Source of the DNA: Hyphomicrobiales bacterium
GTDB taxonomy: Bacteria; Pseudomonadota; Alphaproteobacteria; Rhizobiales; Aestuariivirgaceae
DNA: 23,772 nt
Reading direction: 5' to 3'
NCBI GenBank assembly: GCA_025362535.1
Contig: JANYGE010000088.1
Coordinates: 1-23,772 of the forward strand
The position numbers and the translations under genes were made by a program. A model generated the notes under the pieces. That model did no database searches. It was given only the letters and a program-made list of their open reading frames with translations, and had not been told where the DNA came from. Positions 1-7,325 of this stretch are shown here, one piece after another (positions within the stretch are counted from its first letter, which is position 1; every line of letters begins with the position of its first letter).

Positions 1-561
1 GCAATCCTTGTGATTGATGCACAAAAAGGAATTTTCAATCAGGCTGCAGCCATTTCCAGGCCCTATTTTCACCAATCAGCCAGTCAGATTGTTGTTCCTA
101 ATATTGCCCGCCTAATCAGTGCTGGTCGTCTATCGAAGGCCGAGATTATGTTCACAGTGATTGCCAGCCTAACGCAAGATGGACGTGATCGCAGTTTGGA
201 TTACAAGCAGTCAAATTTTCATTTTGCAGCAGGCAGTGTTGAAACCCTAGTGATTGATGAATTGCAGCCGCTGGGCGATGAAATCATCTTACCCAAAACC
301 TCGTCGAGCCTTTTCAATTCCACTATCTTTGAATATCTTTTGCGCAACATCGGTATTGATACGGTGGTCGTAACGGGTTTCCTGACTGATCAATGCATCG
401 ATCACACCGTGCGCGACGGCGCTGACCGTGGCTTTCGGATGGTCTGCCCCACTGATGCTTGTACGACTGATACAGAAGCGCGGCACACGAATGCATTGCA
501 GGCCTTCAAAGGCTATTGCCGCCAAGCTGACACCGCAACACTGGTTGCAGAGCTGAAGTAA
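1..561 (+). CDS. Isochorismatase-family cysteine hydrolase, 3' part
   Basis: This gene is open from the first base of the window, so its start lies upstream; 186 codons and the stop are visible. The fold family is recognised from its three catalytic positions: Asp in ILVIDAQKG at the visible N-terminus, Lys in ILPKTSSS, and the nucleophilic Cys in TGFLTDQCIDHTVRDGADRGF. Members of this family hydrolyse amide or carbamoyl bonds (nicotinamide, N-carbamoylsarcosine, ureidoacrylate, biuret) or the vinyl ether of isochorismate. The Asp-Lys-Cys set points to an amidase-type member, but the substrate cannot be read from the sequence, and its Cys region does not look like RutB. It lies 39 bases upstream of a Liv-type ABC transporter on the same strand, which suggests it processes an imported compound. 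The family call is secure; the reaction is unknown. Confidence 0.88.
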   Translation, partial: AILVIDAQKGIFNQAAAISRPYFHQSASQIVVPNIARLISAGRLSKAEIMFTVIASLTQDGRDRSLDYKQSNFHFAAGSVETLVIDELQPLGDEIILPKTSSSLFNSTIFEYLLRNIGIDTVVVTGFLTDQCIDHTVRDGADRGFRMVCPTDACTTDTEARHTNALQAFKGYCRQADTATLVAELK

Positions 562-600
562 TGAAAACAGCAAAGCGCAATATTTTAAGGAAACCAAGAA

Positions 601-1392
601 TTGCAGCCTAGCCAGCACAGTGATGTCGGTACAGTTCTACTTCAGACATCAGGGCTGACGAAATCGTTTCGTGGACTTGTGGCTTTGCGTGATCACTCCA
701 TCACCTTGTATAAACGCGAAATACTAGGGGTCATTGGTCCGAATGGATCCGGTAAGAGCACCTTCTTTAATTTGATTACAGGTTTTTCCAAACCAAATTC
801 CGGTGAGATAAAGTTTAGAAATCAATCGATCATCGGTTCTGCGACGTCGCGTATCGTTGAGCTTGGTATTGCGCGGACATTTCAGGGCTCACGCTTATTT
901 GCTTCACTCACCGTTACCGAAAATGTTCTTGTCGCTGCGCAATTGCGGCATCCGGTTGGACCATTGAATGCTGTTCTGCGAGGAAAGCAATATCAATCGC
1001 GCCAGTCAGCAGCACAAGATATTACCACAAAACTCCTCGCATTCATGGGGCTGGGCTCGCAAGCAGAGCGCCTTGCTGCTGATCTTCCCTATGGCGATCA
1101 GCGCAGGTTGGAGATTGCGCGTGCCTTGGCTACAGAGCCGCAATTACTTCTGCTTGATGAGCCAGCCGCAGGGCTAGACTCGCACGAAACCAAAGTCCTT
1201 GTTGGTCTCATCCGCTCAATCCGCGACACTTTCGGCATTACTGTCGTAGTAGTGGAGCATGACATGGATCTTATCATGACCGTTTGTGAACGGATTCAAG
1301 TTTTGGCAACGGGTGAGGTTATTTGTGTTGGCACACCAGATGAAGTGCGCCGCCACCCTCGTGTACGGGAGGCCTATCTTGGCCATGAGTGA
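601..1392 (+). CDS. livG: Liv-type ABC transporter ATPase (LivG-like)
   Basis: One of two cytoplasmic ATPases of a branched-chain-amino-acid/amide-type importer. It shows Walker A GPNGSGKST near residue 48, a divergent signature (PYGDQRRLEIARALA), Walker B LLLLDEPAAGL and the switch His in VVVEHDMDLIM; 263 residues is normal for LivG. The start is TTG at 601, supported by AAGGA about 7-10 bases upstream and by the N-terminal length before the first strand; no in-frame ATG fits. The end overlaps the livF start by 8 bases, so the two are translationally coupled. The family imports leucine/isoleucine/valine, urea, short-chain amides or aromatic compounds; the flanking hydrolases suggest a nitrogen compound other than plain amino acids, which is inference. 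Confidence 0.93.
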   Translation: MQPSQHSDVGTVLLQTSGLTKSFRGLVALRDHSITLYKREILGVIGPNGSGKSTFFNLITGFSKPNSGEIKFRNQSIIGSATSRIVELGIARTFQGSRLFASLTVTENVLVAAQLRHPVGPLNAVLRGKQYQSRQSAAQDITTKLLAFMGLGSQAERLAADLPYGDQRRLEIARALATEPQLLLLDEPAAGLDSHETKVLVGLIRSIRDTFGITVVVVEHDMDLIMTVCERIQVLATGEVICVGTPDEVRRHPRVREAYLGHE

Positions 1393-2113
1393 TCCCTCCA
1401 AAGCGCTGTTCAGCGTTCAAAATCTTGAGGTTCGATTTGGTGCCGTGCGTGCCTTGAAGGGCATTTCGCTGCATGTGAACAAGGGCGAGGTTGTTGCGTT
1501 GCTGGGCGCTAATGGTGCTGGAAAAAGCACCACACTGCGGTCAATCTCCGGCCTATCGCGACCGAGTTCCGGCGACATATTTTTTGCCGGACAGTCGATC
1601 AGCCGCGTCTCTTCCAGCCAGATTGTACGCCTCGGAATCGCCCACAGCCCAGAGGGACGACGCCTCTTTGGCAGTTTAACTGTTGCAGAAAACCTGCGTC
1701 TGGGTTCCTGCACGCGCACTGACAAAGCTGGAATTATTGCCGACACTGAACGGATGTTTGCACTGTTTCCTATTTTACGCGAACGCCATTTTCAACTTGC
1801 CGGAACCCTATCAGGTGGAGAGCAGCAGCAGCTGGCACTGGCGCGGGCATTGATGGCGGCACCCAAACTTTTACTTCTGGATGAGCCCTCACTGGGTGTG
1901 GCACCCCTGTTGATCAAATATATTTTTGCGGCTCTGACCGAACTCAAACGCCAAGGCATGACAATGCTTTTGGTCGAGCAGAACATCAAGCTCGCCCTGC
2001 AATTAGCTGACCGGGCCTATGTGTTGCGAACCGGGGCTGTTGCACTATCCGGCAGTTCGGAAGAACTTCTATCGGATGATCGCGTGGCGCAAGCCTATCT
2101 GGGAGCAGCATAA
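1385..2113 (+). CDS. livF: Liv-type ABC transporter ATPase (LivF-like)
   Basis: Second ATPase of the importer, 242 residues. It has Walker A GANGAGKST, signature LSGGEQQQLALARAL, Walker B LLLLDEPSLGVAP and the LivF-typical tail LLVEQNIKLALQLADRAYVLRTG. The ATG at 1385 (protein beginning MSDPSKALF) is preferred over an in-frame ATG about 100 bases upstream, because it gives the standard LivF length and an 8-base overlap with livG. Its stop overlaps the next gene by one base (TAATG). LivF and LivG are expected to pair as a heterodimer on the inner face of the membrane beneath the LivH/LivM permeases. Confidence 0.94.
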   Translation: MSDPSKALFSVQNLEVRFGAVRALKGISLHVNKGEVVALLGANGAGKSTTLRSISGLSRPSSGDIFFAGQSISRVSSSQIVRLGIAHSPEGRRLFGSLTVAENLRLGSCTRTDKAGIIADTERMFALFPILRERHFQLAGTLSGGEQQQLALARALMAAPKLLLLDEPSLGVAPLLIKYIFAALTELKRQGMTMLLVEQNIKLALQLADRAYVLRTGAVALSGSSEELLSDDRVAQAYLGAA

Positions 2114-3015
2114 TGAGTGGGTTTGAATATATCCTGCAACAGGTGATCAATGCTGTAAGCCTTGGCAGCCTTTACGCTTTGGTGGCAGTGGGCTTGTCGA
2201 TCGTGTTTGGTGTACTCAAGCTTACAAATTTCGCCCATGGCGATGTGATGATGGTGGGAGCGTTTACAACCGTTCTGTTGATTGGCGTTGGAGTGCCTTT
2301 TATTCCTGCACTATTCGGTGGCATCATTGCGTCTGCCATCGCGGGTTTTCTGATTGAACGCATTGCTTATCGGCCAGTACGGAACGCACCCGATGTTACA
2401 AGACTGCTGACCAGTTTGGCCGTTACCTATATTTTGGAGAATGTTGGTATTCTGATTTTTACATCATCACCGCATAATTTTCCGCTGCCCGATTCTCTCA
2501 ATGAATCTTGGCAGCTTATGGGTGGCGCAATTACATTCACCAACATCAATATTCTCACTCTGGCGCTCACACTTCTTTCGCTTGTCGGGCTTGGCTGGTT
2601 CATCACCAAGACAACGCTGGGGCTCGGCATGCGTGCCGCTTCCGAGGATATGTCGGCAGCCCAACTTGTGGGCCTTGATGTTAATCGCCTCATTGTTGTG
2701 GCCTTCATTGTGGCTTCGGCGTTTGCAGGCCTTGCTGGTGTTTTATGGGCAGCACAAGCTGGCGTCGTTCAGCCACAAATGGGGTTCACACCTTTATTGA
2801 AAGCCTTTGTTGCAGCCATCATCGGCGGCTTTGGCTCTATCTCTGGGGCGCTGGTTGGTGGGTTTATGCTGGGCGCACTTGAGATTTTAATCGTTGCCTT
2901 TCTGCCTGATGCTATAACGCCTTATCGCGATGCGATTGTGTTTTCTCTTCTGATTGCGTTTTTGCTGTTCAGACCAGGTGGTTTGATGCAGCCCAACCGG
3001 GAGATTAAACTGTGA
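2113..3015 (+). CDS. livH: Liv-type ABC transporter permease (LivH-like)
   Basis: Inner-membrane permease of the importer, 300 residues with about eight hydrophobic segments. The N-terminus (QQVINAVSLGSLYALVAVGL) and the GxxKLTNFAHGDVMM-like stretch near residue 35 are typical of LivH, and the C-terminal part has the AFVAAIIGGFGSISGALVGG segment that contacts the ATPase. The start codon ATG shares one base with the livF stop, and the stop shares four bases with the livM start, so translation is probably coupled through the whole set. It would form a heterodimeric channel with LivM. The family assignment is secure; the transported compound is unknown. Confidence 0.94.
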   Translation: MSGFEYILQQVINAVSLGSLYALVAVGLSIVFGVLKLTNFAHGDVMMVGAFTTVLLIGVGVPFIPALFGGIIASAIAGFLIERIAYRPVRNAPDVTRLLTSLAVTYILENVGILIFTSSPHNFPLPDSLNESWQLMGGAITFTNINILTLALTLLSLVGLGWFITKTTLGLGMRAASEDMSAAQLVGLDVNRLIVVAFIVASAFAGLAGVLWAAQAGVVQPQMGFTPLLKAFVAAIIGGFGSISGALVGGFMLGALEILIVAFLPDAITPYRDAIVFSLLIAFLLFRPGGLMQPNREIKL

Positions 3016-4052
3016 CAGCGCGCGTCATCGTAGCAGGTCTTGCACTCGCAGTGATGGGGGGTATCGCCTTTGGCGCGCCATCAATCATGAGCGACTATTT
3101 TATGCGCATCATATTGATCATCGCGCTCAATTCCATTTTTGTCTTATCACTGTCTTTGAGCAATGGCTTCACCGGAGTGTTTTCCTTAGGTCATGTCGGG
3201 TTTATTGGAGCAGGGGCCTATATTTCGGGTATTCTCTCGCTCACGGTGCAGCAGAAACAATCGCTTCTGCCGCATCTGCCGGACTTGCTGAATTGGTTTA
3301 GCTTGCCATTCCTGCCAGCAACATTGGTTGCAGGATTATTCACGGCGCTGCTCGCTGTCATAGTTGGCTATCCTCTTATGCGCCTGTCTGGCTATTTTGT
3401 TTCGGTGGCAACTATGGGCTTTCTAATTATCGTCAATGTGGTTCTGATTAACGCGAGCAATTTTACGCGGGGTGCGCGCACATTCACTGGTGTTCCCTTG
3501 GATACAACATTGCCTTGGGTCTTTGGCTGGTTGGCGGTGACCGTGTTTGTGCTCTGGCGCTTGGTCTATTCGCCCTTCGGGCGCCGGATGAAGGCGGTGC
3601 GTGATGACACTGTTGCTGCCAGTGCGGTTGGCATTGATGTGTTGAAGACCCGCCTTTTGGCCTTTGTCATCGGCGCCTTCTTTGCTGGTGTTGGGGGCTC
3701 GCTTTATGCTCATTATCTCGGCTCATTTTCACCAGTCACCTTCTATTTTGCGATGACGATGAATCTTATTGCCATGCTGGTTCTCGGCGGCATGGGGTCA
3801 TTGTCGGGGGCTATTATCGGCGTTATTTGTGTGTCCATCCTGTCGGAGCTTCTGCGTTCCGTCGAGCGTGGATTTACCATCGGCGATATCACCGTACCAG
3901 CGCTCTACGGCGCCAGTCAGATTGTGCTGGGTTTCATCTTTATTTTAATCATGATTTTCCGGCCGAAGGGGATCATGGGGGAACGGGAGTTTACGCTCGG
4001 GTTCTCTGGAAGTTCGGCAAAAAGCAATTTGAAACAGGGAAAAGTAAAATGA
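3012..4052 (+). CDS. livM: Liv-type ABC transporter permease (LivM-like)
   Basis: Second inner-membrane permease, 346 residues with about nine hydrophobic segments. Family signatures are LSNGFTGVFSLGHVGFIGAG near residue 50 and VLGGMGSLSGAIIGVI near residue 258. The start is GTG at 3012, overlapping the livH stop as GTGA; the length and N-terminal hydrophobic segment fit LivM. The end overlaps the start of the binding protein gene as ATGA. The C-terminal tail after FRPKGIMG is short and polar, as usual for the family. Confidence 0.94.
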   Translation: MTARVIVAGLALAVMGGIAFGAPSIMSDYFMRIILIIALNSIFVLSLSLSNGFTGVFSLGHVGFIGAGAYISGILSLTVQQKQSLLPHLPDLLNWFSLPFLPATLVAGLFTALLAVIVGYPLMRLSGYFVSVATMGFLIIVNVVLINASNFTRGARTFTGVPLDTTLPWVFGWLAVTVFVLWRLVYSPFGRRMKAVRDDTVAASAVGIDVLKTRLLAFVIGAFFAGVGGSLYAHYLGSFSPVTFYFAMTMNLIAMLVLGGMGSLSGAIIGVICVSILSELLRSVERGFTIGDITVPALYGASQIVLGFIFILIMIFRPKGIMGEREFTLGFSGSSAKSNLKQGKVK

Positions 4053-5227
4053 CACATATAACACGACGCACGGCCCTTGGTTTGGGTCTTTCTACTGCAT
4101 TTATCCTTGGCACCAACGGCAGCGCCTTTGCCGCTGACCCGATCAAGATCGGGTTCCCCGCCAACTTGACAGGCAATGCGGCTTCGCTGGATGGCCCGAT
4201 GTTAAATGGCGGCAAACTTGCCGCTGCTGAAATCAACGCGGCTGGTGGTGTGCTGGGGCGGCCCATTGAGTTGGTTGTTTACGATACCAAGAGCGATGCG
4301 ACAGTCATTTCAACGGTTGCCAGCCAGTTGATTGATAGTGACAAGGTCATCAGCATTGTTGCCTTCTCTGATTCAGATTCGGTTCTGGCCATCGGCCCAC
4401 AAATCCAGAAGGCCCAAATACCGCTGATTACCCCCGGTGCCACCTCGCCCAAGCTGCCAAGTCAGCTCGGCAATGAAGTGTTCCTCGCCTGCTTTGGCGA
4501 CAATGTGCAGGCCGCTGTTGGCGCTGAATTTGCTTTGAACTCTCTCAAAGCAAAGACGGGCTACCTGCTCACTGATATTGGAACTGAATATACCACTTTG
4601 CTGTCTGATTATTTTGTTAAAACTTATGAGCATGGCGGCGGCAAGCTGCTGGGCCAGGACAGCTATAAGACGGGTGATAAGAGCTTCACGGCTCAAATTG
4701 CCAAGATCAAGGCTTTGCCCGAAGCCCCAGGCTTTATTTACGCAGCATCTCTTGTAGATGAAGTAACTCTGATCCTGAAGCAGCTTCGCCAAGCTGGTAT
4801 TGATATTCCAGTTGTTGGCGGTGATGGTTATGACTCGCCATTGCTTCTGCAAGTTGGTGGTAAGGCGGCTGAAAACACCTTCTTCACCACCCACTCCTAT
4901 ATCGGAGCGGGTGCAACACCTAAGGTGCAGGCCTTCATGGATGCTTATAAAGCTGCAAACAAAGTGGATCCTGAAAATGCCTTTGCTGCCCTTGGCTATG
5001 ATGCTGTGAAATTGATGGCTGACGCGATCAAGCGGGCTGGTGAAGTTGACTCAGCGAAAATCCGGGATGCCATTGCGGCCACGACGGGCCTCGACGGTGT
5101 AACCGGCACAATCACCTATCGCCCCGGCATAGCAGTTCCCGATAAGTCTGTTTCCGTCATTGGCGTTAAGGATGGTAAGCTTTTCCTGGCTAGCGAAGCT
5201 GCACCAACATTCGTACCGGAGCCCTGA
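4049..5227 (+). CDS. Periplasmic substrate-binding protein, Liv/amide type
   Basis: Type I periplasmic-binding-fold protein of the Leu/Ile/Val-binding family, 392 residues, which would deliver the ligand to the LivHM/LivFG importer. The start is ATG 4049, overlapping the livM stop by four bases with GGGA upstream; an upstream in-frame extension of over 200 bases lies wholly inside livM and is rejected. Residues 1-28 form an export signal with a twin-arginine pair (TRRTALGLGL) and a likely AFA-A cleavage site, so Tat export is possible but the motif is imperfect. The mature protein begins DPIKIGFPANLTGNAA, followed by the usual GGxLGRPIELVVYD region. It is not possible to tell amino-acid, urea or amide specificity by eye. 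Confidence 0.92.
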   Translation: MTHITRRTALGLGLSTAFILGTNGSAFAADPIKIGFPANLTGNAASLDGPMLNGGKLAAAEINAAGGVLGRPIELVVYDTKSDATVISTVASQLIDSDKVISIVAFSDSDSVLAIGPQIQKAQIPLITPGATSPKLPSQLGNEVFLACFGDNVQAAVGAEFALNSLKAKTGYLLTDIGTEYTTLLSDYFVKTYEHGGGKLLGQDSYKTGDKSFTAQIAKIKALPEAPGFIYAASLVDEVTLILKQLRQAGIDIPVVGGDGYDSPLLLQVGGKAAENTFFTTHSYIGAGATPKVQAFMDAYKAANKVDPENAFAALGYDAVKLMADAIKRAGEVDSAKIRDAIAATTGLDGVTGTITYRPGIAVPDKSVSVIGVKDGKLFLASEAAPTFVPEP

Positions 5228-5231
5228 TATT

Positions 5232-5981
5232 TTGGATAACACATCACTTTGGAATACCTATCGCGCCAGCTTGGCTGGCGCGATATATACCGATCTGACC
5301 CACCCGTTTCATCCCGGTCAACCCCATTTTCCAGCCTTCCCCGACGAAGAGCGCAAACTATTCTTTGACTTTGCGAAGGGGGATGGATTTCAAGTTCATC
5401 ACTATAGTTTTGTTGGTCAATGGGGCACTCATGTCGATCCACCCGTGCATTTTATCAAAGGTGGGCGAACGCTCGACAAGATACCAGTTCAGGAAATGTT
5501 GCTGCCTTTGGTGGTAATTGACATCAGTGCACGCGTTGCCACCAATGCGGATGCAACGCCAACGCTTGATGATATCGCGGCATGGGAGCAGCGCAATGGG
5601 CGTATTCCTGAAAAATCCTTCGTCGCATTGCGCACCGATTGGTCTAAACGCTGGCCCGATGAAACGCTTTTTTATAATCGAGATGCCAACAAAATATCCC
5701 ATTGCCCTGGCTGGACCAAGCCAGTTCTGACCGAACTTCTGGAGCAGCGCGATGTGACTGCGGTGGGGCATGAGCAGTTAGATACAGACCCCGGCATTGC
5801 CACCTCAGCGGGAGATTACAGTCTTGAACACTACGTCCTTTCGCTTGATCATTGGCAAATTGAAGTCATGGCCAATCTTGATAAGGTCCCTGAAGCAGGT
5901 GCACTCATCATGGTAAGCTGGCCCAATGCAAGAGATGGTTCAGGCTTTCCAGCACGCGCGGTGGCCATTCATCGAGAGTGA
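5232..5981 (+). CDS. Cyclase-family metal-dependent hydrolase
   Basis: Member of the cyclase/kynurenine formamidase/isatin hydrolase family (PF04199), which opens cyclic amides or cleaves formamides using a divalent metal. The 249-residue length is normal. The metal-site region is GQWGTHVDPPVHF (residues 62-74), supplying His67, Asp69 and His73. The residue equivalent to the first His of the usual HxGTHxDxPxHF signature is Gln63. Other family marks are LDxxP before residue 90 and the EVMANLDKVPEAGAL block near the C-terminus. The start is taken as TTG 5232, with GGAG ten bases upstream overlapping the end of the binding-protein gene; the only upstream in-frame ATG lies deep inside that gene. 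Only four bases separate it from the transporter operon, so it is probably the last gene of that operon. The substrate is unknown. Confidence 0.85.
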   Translation: MDNTSLWNTYRASLAGAIYTDLTHPFHPGQPHFPAFPDEERKLFFDFAKGDGFQVHHYSFVGQWGTHVDPPVHFIKGGRTLDKIPVQEMLLPLVVIDISARVATNADATPTLDDIAAWEQRNGRIPEKSFVALRTDWSKRWPDETLFYNRDANKISHCPGWTKPVLTELLEQRDVTAVGHEQLDTDPGIATSAGDYSLEHYVLSLDHWQIEVMANLDKVPEAGALIMVSWPNARDGSGFPARAVAIHRE

Positions 5982-6021
5982 AAGAAGTGGAGAAATTGTT
6001 TTGCTGTTTGCTGAGACGCTT

Positions 6022-6471
6022 TTAGTCTTCTGCTATATCTTCTGACCAAAGCTCAGGCTTTTCCTTGATGAAGCGTGTCATCAGGGCGATGCAGTCGGGG
6101 TCATCGGCGATGATCACTTCAACTCCTTTGGAGAGCAAGAACGCCTCATTGCCGCCAAAGGTTTTGTTCTCGCCGATGACAACGCGGGGTATACCAAATT
6201 GGATGATTGTCCCCGTGCACATCATGCAAGGGCTGAGTGACGTATAGATTGTCATGTCGCGGTAAGTTTTCTGGCGGCCCGCTTTGCGCAAAGCATCCAT
6301 TTCACCATGAGCAATGGGGTCGCCACCTTGGACGCGCTGATTACGCCCTTGCGAGATCAGCGTTTCACCGCGTGCCAACACAGAGCCGATTGGGCAACCA
6401 CCTTCCTCAAAGCCAGCTTTGGCTTCGTCATAAGCAATGCGAAGAAATTTCTTGTCGGTTGCAGAGAGCAT
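6022..6471 (-). CDS. Cytosine deaminase, yeast Fcy1 type
   Basis: Zinc-dependent deaminase of the CMP/dCMP deaminase superfamily, 149 residues, cytoplasmic. Zinc ligands and proton shuttle are clear: His55 and Glu57 in AHGEMDAL, Cys82 and Cys85 in SLSPCMMCTG. The similarity to yeast cytosine deaminase extends well past the motifs, including GGCPIG near residue 25, GIPRVVIGEN near 93 and the closing WSEDI helix that caps the Fcy1 active site. Cytosine to uracil plus ammonia is therefore the best prediction, though related members act on other aminopyrimidines or creatinine-like rings. ATG 6471 is chosen because AGGGG lies 8 bases upstream; an upstream ATG would add 31 residues unlike the family. 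It is convergent with the cyclase gene and divergent from nasT. Confidence 0.88.
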   Translation of the reverse strand: MLSATDKKFLRIAYDEAKAGFEEGGCPIGSVLARGETLISQGRNQRVQGGDPIAHGEMDALRKAGRQKTYRDMTIYTSLSPCMMCTGTIIQFGIPRVVIGENKTFGGNEAFLLSKGVEVIIADDPDCIALMTRFIKEKPELWSEDIAED

Positions 6472-6710
6472 GGTGTTACCCCTTGATTTGAGATTTTGTA
6501 TAGGATGGAAGCGGTACGATATAGTAAATATTGAAAAGTAACTGGAGTAACTGCATGACATCACCTTTTAGGCTTTCTGCCGGTGCTGAAATGTTGTGGC
6601 AAGATAAACCGATGGCCTAGCGCATTCAAAAGCCAAACCTGTCGCTAGAAATCGCCCCACAGTCGCCGTAAACTCGTGCTGCTTTCGCAATTGCAAAATT
6701 AAATTGTGCA
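6472..6710. other. Divergent intergenic region, deaminase / nasT
   Basis: These 239 bases separate the start of the deaminase gene from the start of nasT and must hold both promoters. On the minus strand a TATACA hexamer (plus positions 6497-6502) is a possible -10 box for the deaminase gene, without a convincing -35. A 7-base direct repeat AGTAACT occurs at 6537-6543 and 6546-6552 and could be operator half-sites. On the nasT side the sequence is AT-rich from 6690 but shows no sigma-54 consensus. Nothing here resembles a gene or an RNA hairpin leader. Confidence 0.4.
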
Positions 6711-7325
6711 ATGCATCATAGAAGGATGTCAGGTTCCAATCTTACAATTCTGATTATCGATGAAAGTCCTGAACGCGCGCTCTTGATTGAGGCGGCGTTG
6801 CAGGAGGCTGGCCATCGGCACATTCGAATTGTTTCGATATTGAATGGTTTAGTGCGGCAGATTGAGGATATTGCACCTGATGTCATCATCATGGATTTGG
6901 GGAATCCCAATCGTGATTTTCTTGAGCATATGTTTCGTTTGTCCAAGGCCATTCAAAAGCCAGTTGCCATGTTTGTTGATCAATCGAGCGAGCAGGCAAT
7001 GCTGGATGCGATTGAAGCTGGTGTGTCTGCCTATGTGGTTGATGGTTTGAAACGCGAGCGCATCAAGGCCATTCTCGATCTGGCTATCATGCGGTTTCGG
7101 GCTTTTGAAAAGTTGAGACAGGAACGTGATGATGCGTTGCAAGCCCTAGACGAACGCAAGATCATCGACCGTGCCAAAGGCATTATTATGCGTCAGCGCA
7201 AGCTGGACGAAGCTGAGGCTTATGAATTGTTGCGAAAAGCCGCCATGACACAAGGCCGCCGCATTGGCCAAATTGCCGATGCCATTGTTCAATCTGACTC
7301 CATTCTTCAAGAGAAACCATCATGA
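6711..7325 (+). CDS. nasT: NasT, ANTAR-domain transcription antiterminator
   Basis: Cytoplasmic RNA-binding regulator of nitrate/nitrite assimilation, 204 residues. Residues 10-125 are a receiver-like domain (LTILIIDESPERALL; Asp62 in VIIMDLG). A short coiled linker leads to the C-terminal ANTAR domain at about residues 143-195, with the signature RAKGIIMRQRKLDEAEAYELLRKAAM split over two helices. In known NasS-NasT systems NasT is held inactive by NasS; once nitrate or nitrite binds NasS, NasT is released, binds paired hexaloop hairpins in the target leader and prevents termination. The stop overlaps nasS as ATGA, so the two are coupled. The start could be ATG 6711 or ATG 6726; neither has a well-spaced ribosome site (an AGAAGG abuts 6726). 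Confidence 0.93.
   Translation: MHHRRMSGSNLTILIIDESPERALLIEAALQEAGHRHIRIVSILNGLVRQIEDIAPDVIIMDLGNPNRDFLEHMFRLSKAIQKPVAMFVDQSSEQAMLDAIEAGVSAYVVDGLKRERIKAILDLAIMRFRAFEKLRQERDDALQALDERKIIDRAKGIIMRQRKLDEAEAYELLRKAAMTQGRRIGQIADAIVQSDSILQEKPS

Noticed and set aside
1..561. Calling the first gene RutB (ureidoacrylate amidohydrolase)
   Set aside because: The region around the catalytic Cys (TDQCIDHTVRDGADRGF) does not resemble RutB, and no other rut genes are present.
3827..4048. N-terminal extension of the binding-protein frame into livM
   Set aside because: The extension is a shadow of livM; the signal peptide begins at ATG 4049 with the usual four-base overlap.
4373..4894. 173-codon minus-strand frame inside the binding-protein gene
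   Set aside because: It is antisense to a clear, fully conserved coding region, has no recognisable motif and no ribosome site.
6680..6695. TTGCA upstream of nasT as the -12 half of a sigma-54 promoter
   Set aside because: The matching -24 region reads TGCTTTC instead of TGGCACG; the essential GG is missing.
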